A stretch of DNA of 64,000 nucleotides from Allobosea sp. CRIB-10 (GTDB taxonomy: Bacteria; Pseudomonadota; Alphaproteobacteria; Rhizobiales; Beijerinckiaceae), in contig NZ_FOKP01000021.1 of NCBI RefSeq assembly GCF_900112185.1, positions 47,358-111,357 on the forward strand, read 5' to 3'. This document shows positions 57,300 to 64,000 of this stretch, in pieces. The number at the start of each line of letters is the position of its first letter. Within the stretch, counting starts at the first letter, position 1. The position numbers and the translations under genes are program-made. The notes under the pieces were generated by a model. It did not search any database. It saw nothing but the letters and a program-made list of their open reading frames with translations, and was not told the DNA's origin.

Positions 57300-58826
57300 A
57301 TGCGCTTCTTCGACAAGGCCTCAACGGCCCTGGCCGCAACCATTCTGGCTGCGACCGCCTTTACGACGCCCGCCTTGGCCCAGAAGGCCGCCAACACCGT
57401 CCGCTTCGCCTATGATCAGGCGCCGGAAAGCGTCGATCCGTTCTTCAACAATGTCCGCATCGGCGTGATCATCGGCGCCAATGTCTGGGACACGCTGATC
57501 TACCGCGACCCCGCCACCAACGAGTACAAGGGCCAGCTCGCCAAGAGCTGGAAGCAGGTCGATGACAAGACCATCGAGTTCGAGCTGCGCGAGGGCGTGA
57601 AGTTCCACAATGGCGAGGAGTTCGACGCCGACGACGTCGTCTACACGCTGAACTTCATCTCCAAGCCCGAGAACAAGGTCGTCACCCAGGGCAATGTCAA
57701 CTGGATCGCCAAGGCTGAGAAGCTCGACAAGTACAAGGTCCGGCTGACCACCAAGGAGATCTTCCCGGCCGCGATCGAGTATCTCGCCGGCCCGGTCGTG
57801 ATCCATCCGAACGAGTATTACGAGAAGGTCGGCCCCAAGGGCCAGAACGAGAAGCCGGTCGGCTCGGGCCCCTACAAGGTCTCGAACTATGTGCCGGGCA
57901 AGTCGATCACGCTCGAGCTCAACAAGGACTACTTCAAGGATTCGCCGAAGCCGCAGCCCAAGGTCGGCAAGATCGACATTCGTTTCATCCCGGATCGCCA
58001 GACCCAGATGGCCGAGATCCTCTCGGGCGGCGCCGACCTGATCATGCACGTGCCGAAGGATCAGGCAGACCAGCTCCAGACGGTCCCGACGCTGCAGGTC
58101 GTCTCCGGCGAGACGATGCGCATCGTCTTCATGCAGATGAACATCCTCGACGGCACGCCGGCCCCCGCCCTCAAGGACGAGCGCGTGCGCAAGGCGATCA
58201 TCCACGCCATCGACCGCGAGGCGATGGTCAAGAACATCGTCGGCACCGGCTCGCGGGTGATCAATACGATCTGCTTCCCCTCGCAGTTCGGCTGCACCGA
58301 CGAGGGCGCGGCGCGCTACCCCTATGATCCGGCCAAGGCCAAGGCGCTGCTGGCGGAAGCCGGCCATCCCAGCCTGACCATGGACATCGTCGCCTATCGC
58401 GAGCGCAACCAGACCGAGGCGCTGATCGGCTATCTCCAGGCCGTCGGCATCAAGACCAATCTGCGCTTCCTGCAATACGCCGCGATGCGCGAGCAGATCG
58501 CCACCAACAAGGCGATGCTGACGCACCAGACCTGGGGCTCGTTCTCGGTAAACGACGTCTCGGCCGCGACGCCGAACTACTTCGCCTTCCGCAGCGAGGA
58601 CATCACCCGCGACGCGGCCGTGCGTGACCTGCTGGAGAAGGGTAACAACTCGGTCGATCCGGCGGTGCGCAAGGAGGCCTACAAGGCCGGCCTGAAGATC
58701 ATCGCTGACAAGGCCTATGCCGTGCCGCTCTATTCGCTGCCGGTCTACTACGTCGCCAACAAGGACCTGAACTTCAAGGCCTATCCGGACGAGCTCGTCC
58801 GCTTCTGGGAGATGGGCTGGAAGTGA
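57300..58826 (+). CDS. Peptide/nickel-type ABC transporter substrate-binding protein
   Basis: A 508-residue family 5 extracellular solute-binding protein. A Sec signal peptide (ALAATILAATAFTTPALAQK, cleavage probably after ALA) precedes the mature domain, which contains YDQAPESVDPFFNNVRIGVI, VEFHNG-type VKFHNGEEFDADDVVYTLNF and PVGSGPYKVSNYVPGKS. Such proteins bind oligopeptides or related compounds. It is the first gene of a rightward operon with two permeases and an M20 peptidase, so an imported amide or peptide is probably hydrolysed inside. No ATPase gene is in the cluster. Confidence 0.93.
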   Translation: MRFFDKASTALAATILAATAFTTPALAQKAANTVRFAYDQAPESVDPFFNNVRIGVIIGANVWDTLIYRDPATNEYKGQLAKSWKQVDDKTIEFELREGVKFHNGEEFDADDVVYTLNFISKPENKVVTQGNVNWIAKAEKLDKYKVRLTTKEIFPAAIEYLAGPVVIHPNEYYEKVGPKGQNEKPVGSGPYKVSNYVPGKSITLELNKDYFKDSPKPQPKVGKIDIRFIPDRQTQMAEILSGGADLIMHVPKDQADQLQTVPTLQVVSGETMRIVFMQMNILDGTPAPALKDERVRKAIIHAIDREAMVKNIVGTGSRVINTICFPSQFGCTDEGAARYPYDPAKAKALLAEAGHPSLTMDIVAYRERNQTEALIGYLQAVGIKTNLRFLQYAAMREQIATNKAMLTHQTWGSFSVNDVSAATPNYFAFRSEDITRDAAVRDLLEKGNNSVDPAVRKEAYKAGLKIIADKAYAVPLYSLPVYYVANKDLNFKAYPDELVRFWEMGWK

Positions 58827-58840
58827 CGCGCAGGCGCGTT

Positions 58841-58986
58841 CCCCTCCCCCTTGCGGGGAGGGGCTAGGGGTGGGGGGCGGCAAGCCGGAGCGCGACATAC
58901 GCACGTCGTACCGAAGCCGATGCCAGCCACCCGAACTTCCAATCACTCGCCCCCCACCCCTGCCCCTCCCCGCAAGGGGGAGGGGT
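58841..58986. repeat. 146-base inverted repeat with long GC-rich arms
   Basis: Left arm CCCCTCCCCCTTGCGGGGAG followed by GGG, CTA and GGGGTGGGGGGCG; right arm CGCCCCCCACCCC followed by TG and CCCCTCCCCGCAAGGGGGAG then GGG. Each arm is itself a hairpin, and the arms pair with each other over nearly 38 bases around a 70-base centre. It separates the substrate-binding gene from the first permease gene and might lower downstream expression. Confidence 0.8.
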
Positions 58987-59059
58987 TCGCGTCGCAGTTC
59001 CACACTCGACGAACGGACCGCTGGAAGCTCCGCATCATGATCAGCCCCGGACGCACCCC

Positions 59060-59977
59060 ATGCTAGGCTTCATCGTCAAACGGCTCGGCCTGGCGCTGCT
59101 CGTCGCGCTCGCGGTCTCGGCCATCGCCTTCTTCCTGCTGCGCCTGTCCGGCGACATCGCGGTCGCGATCGCCGGCGAGGGCGCGCAGCAGGCCGATCTG
59201 GACGTCATCCGCAAGACCTACGGGCTCGATCGGCCGCTGCTCGTCCAGTATCTCGACTGGCTGCTCAAGACGCTCTCCGGCGATTTCGGCACCTCTATCT
59301 ATTTCAAGACCGACGTCGCCACGCTGGTCTTCGCCAAATTGCCGGTGACGCTGATCCTCGGCCTCTCCTCGCTCGCCTTCGCCTTGGCGATCTCGATCCC
59401 GCTCGGCGTGCTCGCGGCGATCTACGCCAATAGCTGGATCGACCGGCTGGCGCTCGCCATCGCCGTCTTCGGCCAGGCGATGCCGAACTTCTTCTTCGCG
59501 CTGATCCTGGTCATGCTGTTCTCGATCACGCTGCGCTGGCTGCCGGTCTCCGGCTCGGGAACCTGGCTGCATTATGTCATGCCGACGATCGCGCTCGGCT
59601 ACTACACCGCGCCGGCCTTCATGCGCCTGATCCGCGCCGGCATGATCGAGGTGCTTTCGGCTGATTACATCCGCACCGCCCGCGCCAAGGGGCTCTCGCC
59701 CTATTCCGTCGTCATCACCCACGCGCTGCGCAACGCCGCGGTGCCGGTCGTGGCGCTGACGGCGGTGCAGCTCGGCTTCCTGCTCGGCGGCTCGGTGGTG
59801 ATCGAAACGATCTTCGCGCTCGATGGCCTCGGCTACCTCGCCTATCAGAGCATCACCTACAAGGATTTCCCGGTCATGCAGGTCATCGTCCTGCTGCTCT
59901 CGGTCGTCTACGTCCTGCTGACGCTGCTGGCCGACATCGCCAATGCCTGGCTCGATCCGCGCATCCGGGTGTCCTGA
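59060..59977 (+). CDS. ABC transporter permease (DppB type)
   Basis: A 305-residue inner-membrane permease with six membrane helices and the EAA loop YIRTARAKGLSPYSVVITHA (about residues 203-222). The N-terminal FIVKRLGLALLVALAVSAIA is typical of DppB/OppB subunits. It pairs with the permease gene 1 base downstream to form the membrane channel for the binding protein at 57300. Confidence 0.94.
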   Translation: MLGFIVKRLGLALLVALAVSAIAFFLLRLSGDIAVAIAGEGAQQADLDVIRKTYGLDRPLLVQYLDWLLKTLSGDFGTSIYFKTDVATLVFAKLPVTLILGLSSLAFALAISIPLGVLAAIYANSWIDRLALAIAVFGQAMPNFFFALILVMLFSITLRWLPVSGSGTWLHYVMPTIALGYYTAPAFMRLIRAGMIEVLSADYIRTARAKGLSPYSVVITHALRNAAVPVVALTAVQLGFLLGGSVVIETIFALDGLGYLAYQSITYKDFPVMQVIVLLLSVVYVLLTLLADIANAWLDPRIRVS

Positions 59978-59978
59978 G

Positions 59979-60875
59979 ATGAGCGACGCGACCTCCCTCC
60001 CCCTCGCGGCCAGCGACGTCACCGGCGGGCGCCGCCTGCTGCGCCGGGCGCTGGCCCAGAAATCCTTCCTGTTCGGCTTCGGCCTGCTGGTGGTGTTCAT
60101 CGTGCTGGCGCTGCTCGCCCCCGTGCTGGCGCCGCACGATCCCTATCTGCAGAACCTGACGGCCCGGAACGTCCCGCCGTTCTGGTACGAGAAGGGTAAC
60201 TGGATTCATCCTCTGGGAACCGACCCGCTCGGGCGCGACTATCTCTCGCGCCTGCTCTACGGCGCCCGCATCTCGCTGATCATCGGCGTCAGCGTCGTCG
60301 CCATAGCCGGCTTGATCGGCACGACGATGGGCCTGCTCGCCGGCTATTTCGGCGGCCGCATCGACATGGCCGTGACCTTCATGGTCACCACTCGCCTCGC
60401 CATGCCGGTGATCCTGGTGGCGCTCGCCGTCGTCGCCATCATCGGCTCCTCGCTCTGGATCGTCATCCTGGTGCTCGGCCTGCTGAAATGGGACCGCTTC
60501 GCCGTGGTGATGCGCAGCGCGACCCAGCAGGTCCGCTCGCTCGACTACATCACGGCGGCGCAGGCCTCCGGCGCCAGCACGACCCGCATCATCCTGCGCG
60601 AGGTCCTGCCCAACATCGCCCCGCACCTGATCGTGGTCGCTACGCTGGAAGCGGCGAGCGCCATCCTGCTCGAAGCCGCGCTCTCCTTCCTCGGCCTCGG
60701 CGTGCAGCCGCCGCTGCCGTCCTGGGGCCTGATGGTCTCCGAGGCCAAGGCCTACATGTTCTTCTCGTTCTGGCTGATCGCCCTGCCCGGCACGGCGCTC
60801 GCCCTGCTGATCTTCGCGATCAACCTCGCCGGCGACGGCCTGCGCGACGTGATCTCGCCCGACAAGCGCAACTGA
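59979..60875 (+). CDS. ABC transporter permease (DppC type)
   Basis: A 298-residue permease with six membrane helices, the DppC-type N-terminal segment (FLFGFGLLVVFIVLALLAPV, then HPLGTDPLGRDYLSRLLYGA) and the EAA loop YITAAQASGASTTRIILREV. It starts one base after the first permease's stop. The operon lacks an ATPase gene, which would have to be encoded elsewhere. The assignment is secure. Confidence 0.94.
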   Translation: MSDATSLPLAASDVTGGRRLLRRALAQKSFLFGFGLLVVFIVLALLAPVLAPHDPYLQNLTARNVPPFWYEKGNWIHPLGTDPLGRDYLSRLLYGARISLIIGVSVVAIAGLIGTTMGLLAGYFGGRIDMAVTFMVTTRLAMPVILVALAVVAIIGSSLWIVILVLGLLKWDRFAVVMRSATQQVRSLDYITAAQASGASTTRIILREVLPNIAPHLIVVATLEAASAILLEAALSFLGLGVQPPLPSWGLMVSEAKAYMFFSFWLIALPGTALALLIFAINLAGDGLRDVISPDKRN

Positions 60876-60895
60876 TATCTGACGGAGTGACCATT

Positions 60896-62287
60896 ATGAC
60901 CCGCGCCAAGGCGATCGCCCATGCGCTCGACTATTTCGACTCCGGCAGCTTCAAGAGCGACCTGTCGCGCCTGATCGCCATGCCGACCGAGAGCCAGAAT
61001 CCGGATCGGGCGCCGGTCCTTGCCGAGTACCTCGACAAGGAGATGCAGCCGCTGCTGGAGAGCCTCGGCTTCACCTGCACGATCCTCAACCATCCCAAGG
61101 CCAAGGGTCCCTTCCTCTTCGCGCAGCGCATCGAGGCCGAAGGCCTGCCGACCATCTTCGGCTACGGCCATGGCGACGTCATCCGCGGCCTCGACGCGCA
61201 ATGGGCCGAAGGCCTCTCGCCCTGGACCCTGACCGAGCGCGGCGACCGCTGGTATGGCCGCGGCGTCGTCGACAACAAGGGCCAGCACCTGATCAACATC
61301 AGCGCGCTGAAATCCGTGCTCGAGACGCGCGGCGGCACGCTCGGCTTTAACGTGAAGTACCTGATCGAGATGGGCGAGGAATGCGGCTCGCCCGGCCTGC
61401 GCGAGCTCTGCACAGAGCAGAAGGAGCTGTTCAAGTCGGACGTGCTGATCGCTTCCGACGGGCCGCGCCTCAATGCCGAGCGCCCGACCATCTTCCTGGG
61501 CGCTCGCGGCGGCGTCACCTTCGACCTCACCATCAACGCCCGCGAGGGCGGCCACCACTCCGGCAACTGGGGCGGCATCCTCTCCGACCCGGCGATCCAG
61601 CTCGCCCATGCCATCGCCTCGATCACCTCGCCCACGGGGCAGATCCGCATCCATGAATGGGTGCCGAAGGAATTGCCGGCAGCCGTGCGCAAGGCGCTGG
61701 CCGATTGCGAGATCGACGGCGGCCCCGATGGCCCGACCATCGATCCCGAATGGGGCGAGCCCGGCCTGTCGCCGGCCGAGCAGGTCTTCGGCTGGTGCTC
61801 CTTCGACGTGCTGGCGATGAAGTCGGGCGTCCCGGAGACCCCGGTCAACGCCGTGCCGCCGAGCGCCTGGGCCCGCTGCGCACTGCGCTTCGTTGTCGGT
61901 ATCGATCCGGACGACGTCATGCCGGCCCTGCGCCGCCATTTCGATCGCCATGGCTTCGGCATGGTCGAGGTCACCAAGGCGCGCGATGCGGTCTTCAACG
62001 CGACGCGGCTCGATCCCGATGATCCGTGGGTGGAATGGGCTCTGGCCTCGCTGCAGAAGAGCACCAACAAGAAGCCGGCTTTGCTGCCCAATCTCGGCGG
62101 CGGCCTGCCCAACGACATCTTCGCGGATATCGTCGGCATGCGCACGATCTGGGTGCCGCACTCCTATCCCGGCTGCTCGCAGCACGCCCCGAACGAGCAC
62201 GTCCCGGTCGCGATCCCGCGCGAGGCGCTCGGCCTGATGGCCGGGCTCTACTGGGACCTCGGCGAGAGCGACCGCCCGGCGCTCTGA
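60896..62287 (+). CDS. M20-family metallopeptidase
   Basis: A 463-residue M20 peptidase. Metal ligands and catalytic residues appear in GYGHGDVI, the GRGVVDNKGQH segment with bridging aspartate, and MGEECGS with the catalytic and ligand glutamates; ASDGPR and the terminal HSYPGCSQHAPNEH supply further ligands. The family includes dipeptidases and amidohydrolases. GGAG lies 8 bases before the ATG. As the last gene of the transporter operon it probably acts on the imported compound in the cytosol. Confidence 0.92.
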   Translation: MTRAKAIAHALDYFDSGSFKSDLSRLIAMPTESQNPDRAPVLAEYLDKEMQPLLESLGFTCTILNHPKAKGPFLFAQRIEAEGLPTIFGYGHGDVIRGLDAQWAEGLSPWTLTERGDRWYGRGVVDNKGQHLINISALKSVLETRGGTLGFNVKYLIEMGEECGSPGLRELCTEQKELFKSDVLIASDGPRLNAERPTIFLGARGGVTFDLTINAREGGHHSGNWGGILSDPAIQLAHAIASITSPTGQIRIHEWVPKELPAAVRKALADCEIDGGPDGPTIDPEWGEPGLSPAEQVFGWCSFDVLAMKSGVPETPVNAVPPSAWARCALRFVVGIDPDDVMPALRRHFDRHGFGMVEVTKARDAVFNATRLDPDDPWVEWALASLQKSTNKKPALLPNLGGGLPNDIFADIVGMRTIWVPHSYPGCSQHAPNEHVPVAIPREALGLMAGLYWDLGESDRPAL

Positions 62288-62294
62288 GCAGGGT

Positions 62295-62546
62295 TCAGCG
62301 CGCGGGCTCCTGCGGCTCGCGCGGATCGCGGGCCGGCGGCAGATCGATCGGCGACGCCGGCGGCCCCTCGGGCGGCGCGTTCGGCGGCAACTCCGGCGGC
62401 GGGTCGTTCGGGATGCCGTTCGGCTCGTTGTCGGGCGGGTTCTCGATCGGCGGCGCCGGCGAGACCTCGCCCGGGTTCATCGGTGGCAGTTCCGGGGGCG
62501 GCGTCGGGCTGGTCGGGGCGCCGCCGGCATTACGGGTCATGGTCAT
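62295..62546 (-). CDS. Proline-rich small protein
   Basis: An 83-residue protein, more than a third proline, with repeats such as PPPELPP occurring twice. It has no signal peptide or membrane segment and is likely unstructured. CAGGAG precedes the ATG at 62546. The long GC-rich low-complexity sequence makes it hard to exclude an artefact, but the ribosome site supports it. It converges with the M20 gene. Confidence 0.5.
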   Translation of the reverse strand: MTMTRNAGGAPTSPTPPPELPPMNPGEVSPAPPIENPPDNEPNGIPNDPPPELPPNAPPEGPPASPIDLPPARDPREPQEPAR

Positions 62547-62656
62547 GAAGCACTCCTGAGCATTGGTCTTTAAACGCTCGCGCCTCGCGAAGGTTCGCGG
62601 AACAATGCCGCGGCTCGCAGCTTGGTTCGGCAGGCCCCAGGCAACGGAGCGAAGCC

Positions 62657-62968
62657 ATGCCGCAGGATGGAAAGCCACGCGAGAATCCCGCCCTGCTCGA
62701 CGAGCGCATCGAGAACGATCCGGTCCGGCCCGAGGATGCTTCGGTTCGGCCCGACCAAGATGCGCCGATCAGCGATCGTCGCCGCGCCAGCGACCAGAGC
62801 AATGTCCACGACGCTGGCAGCGACGCCAATGACACCCTGGACGGTCTGACCGAGCAGGAAGAGGCCGTCCGCCAGGCGGCCGAGGACATCCCGACCGGCC
62901 AAGACCCGGCCGGCAGGACCGAGGCGACACCCGTCTTCGATCGGGGTTCAAAGCCGCCCAAGGTCTGA
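62657..62968 (+). CDS. Hydrophilic small protein of unknown function
   Basis: A 103-residue acidic, aspartate- and arginine-rich protein with no hydrophobic segment (LDERIENDPVRPEDASVRPD). CGGAG precedes the ATG at 62657. It is likely disordered; no family is recognised. It is followed by an exported protein gene in the same direction. Confidence 0.6.
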   Translation: MPQDGKPRENPALLDERIENDPVRPEDASVRPDQDAPISDRRRASDQSNVHDAGSDANDTLDGLTEQEEAVRQAAEDIPTGQDPAGRTEATPVFDRGSKPPKV

Positions 62969-63016
62969 CGCGGGCGGCGTGATCGGTCGCGCGCCATCGT
63001 CGGCAGGGGGAGCCGC

Positions 63017-63646
63017 ATGAAGAGATTGTCTCTGCTATGGCGACTGGCGACGATCACGCTCGTCGCCTTCGTCGGGCCGGCTTGGGCGCAGACCCCCGAC
63101 CTCCTCGCTTGCAGCGGCCCCTTCGCCCGCGAGGCCGACGAAGCCTCCCTGATCAAGGCGTTCGGTGCCGGAAACGTCCAGCGCGCCCGCATCGAGATCG
63201 GCGAAGGCGAGAAGGCCGCCGGCGCCATTCTCTTTCCCAAGGACAGGAAGCGCCGGCTCGAACTGAGCTGGCGCGACGGCAAGAAGCGCCGCGGGCCAGG
63301 CACCATCTATGTCCGCGAAGGTTCGGCCTGGGCCGTGGCCGGGCCGGCGGGCGAGCGCCTCGCCATCGGCAGCGCACTCACCGCGGTCGAAGCCGCCAAC
63401 GGCAAGCCATTCAGCATCCTCGGCTTCAACTGGGACTATTCCGGCACCGCCGCCGACTGGCAGGGTGGCAAGCTCGAAAAAGCTTTCGGCGGCTGCAGGC
63501 TGACGATCCGCTTCGGCTACCCTGAGGCCGCCGACGCCAAGGCGCTCGACCGGCTCTCCGGCGACAAGGAATTCTCGTCGGCCGATCCGGACATGCGCCT
63601 CGTCAAGCCGACGGCCTACGAGATTCTGCTGTCCTGGCCGGACTGA
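63017..63646 (+). CDS. Exported protein of unknown function
   Basis: A 209-residue protein with a Sec signal peptide (LATITLVAFVGPAWAQ, cleavage after AWA) followed by a small domain with two cysteines (LLACSGPF, GGCRLTIRFGY) that could form a disulfide bond. It contains LELSWRDGKKRRGPGTIYVR and NGKPFSILGFNWDYSGT. No family name can be given with confidence. GGGGGAG precedes the ATG. It converges with ftsK across a repeat. Confidence 0.7.
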   Translation: MKRLSLLWRLATITLVAFVGPAWAQTPDLLACSGPFAREADEASLIKAFGAGNVQRARIEIGEGEKAAGAILFPKDRKRRLELSWRDGKKRRGPGTIYVREGSAWAVAGPAGERLAIGSALTAVEAANGKPFSILGFNWDYSGTAADWQGGKLEKAFGGCRLTIRFGYPEAADAKALDRLSGDKEFSSADPDMRLVKPTAYEILLSWPD

Positions 63647-63683
63647 GCTGTCGTCTCAAGCTGGAGCGTGGCCCCACATGCTC

Positions 63684-63790
63684 CGTCATTCCGGCTGAAG
63701 CGAAGCGGAACGCCGGAATCCATCGTAGGGAACTGCGCTCTACGATGGATTCCAGAGCTACGCCGCTGCGCGGCTTGTCCGGAATGACGG
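63684..63790. repeat. Palindromic intergenic repeat (CCGGAATGACG family), long copy
   Basis: Outer arms CGTCATTCCGG and CCGGAATGACG, with an inner hairpin CCATCGTAG...CTACGATGG. It is a longer relative of the 37193 copy and of the outer part of the 44202 element. It lies between convergent genes, before the end of ftsK. Confidence 0.8.
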
Positions 63791-63811
63791 TGAATTTGAT
63801 CGAGAGGTGAA

Positions 63812-64000
63812 TTACTCCTCGTCTTCCCTTGCGCGCCCTGTCTCGACGAGGATTTCGCGTTTTCCTGCGTGGTTGGCCGGTCCGACGATGCCCTCGTTCT
63901 CCATCCGCTCCATGATCGAGGCGGCGCGGTTGTAGCCGATCTGCAGGCGGCGCTGGATATAAGAAGTCGAGGCCTTCTTGTCGCGCAGCACGACCGCGAC
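63812..64000 (-). CDS. ftsK: DNA translocase FtsK, C-terminal gamma domain (partial)
   Basis: The last 63 residues of FtsK, open to the window edge. This is the winged-helix gamma domain that reads KOPS sequences: RDKKASTSYIQRRLQIGYNR, then AASIMERMENEGIVGPANHA and GKREILVE. FtsK pumps DNA during division and activates XerCD recombination. The motor domain lies outside the window. It marks a conserved chromosomal location. Confidence 0.93.
   Translation of the reverse strand, partial: VAVVLRDKKASTSYIQRRLQIGYNRAASIMERMENEGIVGPANHAGKREILVETGRAREDEE

Noticed and set aside
1..64000. CRISPR array, rRNA genes, complete integrase, relaxase or coupling protein
   Set aside because: Looked for and not seen; only the downstream part of the trb operon represents the conjugation machinery here.

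Overview
The window looks like a chromosome segment of a GC-rich alphaproteobacterium, most likely of the order Hyphomicrobiales. The basis is GC-rich third codon positions, the trb conjugation module with TrbK-alt and DUF2274, an alphaproteobacterial-type LexA box (GTTC-N7-GTTC), and typical gene sets such as an ATP-grasp/alpha-E/transglutaminase operon and PuuD-type urate oxidation. A Bosea-like genus is a guess only; no rRNA or other marker gene is present.

Layout. (1) 1-5.3 kb: the 3' half of a mating-pair-formation operon, trbJ(partial)-trbK-alt-trbL-trbF-trbG-trbI-DUF2274, with genes touching or overlapping. This is one end of an integrative and conjugative element (ICE); relaxase, coupling protein and integrase are not in view. 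(2) 5.2-30 kb: ICE cargo, visibly less GC-rich than the rest. It holds two LysR and two MarR regulators, a YeeE/YedE-like permease, a stray chemotaxis module (MCP-CheW-small protein), an IS66 element, and a long series of redox and stress genes: hydrolase-OsmC fusion, MsrB, MsrA, glutathione S-transferase, CorA, a redoxin/DM13/MFS operon, a sulfite-oxidase-like protein with its flavin reductase, thiolase, glutaredoxin, DUF427, Dps and a second MsrA. (3) 29.6-30.9 kb: a boundary zone with an AbiEi-like antitoxin domain, the 3' half of a tRNA-Leu (probable attachment-site remnant), an AlpA-like DNA-binding protein and a truncated radC. (4) 30.9-64 kb: ordinary chromosome. It carries paired saccharopine-dehydrogenase-like genes with a TetR regulator, the ATP-grasp/alpha-E/transglutaminase operon, a TRAP transporter with a rhodanese, LysM, a GlcG-like protein, a ferredoxin reductase, a YfhO-like membrane protein, a urate catabolism locus (puuD divergent from uraH and a puuE-uraD fusion), a UdgX/radical-SAM DNA repair operon under a LexA box, a small helicase, a LysR-controlled peptide ABC transporter with an M20 peptidase, and the end of ftsK.

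How it fits together. The cargo reads as a thiol and methionine repair island. Damage is met by methionine sulfoxide reductases, OsmC, redoxin and glutaredoxin, iron is sequestered by Dps, and control appears to lie with two MarR proteins carrying C-terminal cysteine clusters. A palindrome (TATGC-N5-GCATA type) recurs at three promoters of the island, and a second motif beginning AAACTATA recurs upstream of msrB, dps and the sulfite-oxidase-like gene. These two shared upstream elements are the best candidates for a coordinated, undescribed regulon. In the chromosomal part the most notable items are the LexA box on the UdgX operon and a family of about 95-base two-hairpin intergenic repeats, one copy of which sits inside another repeat.
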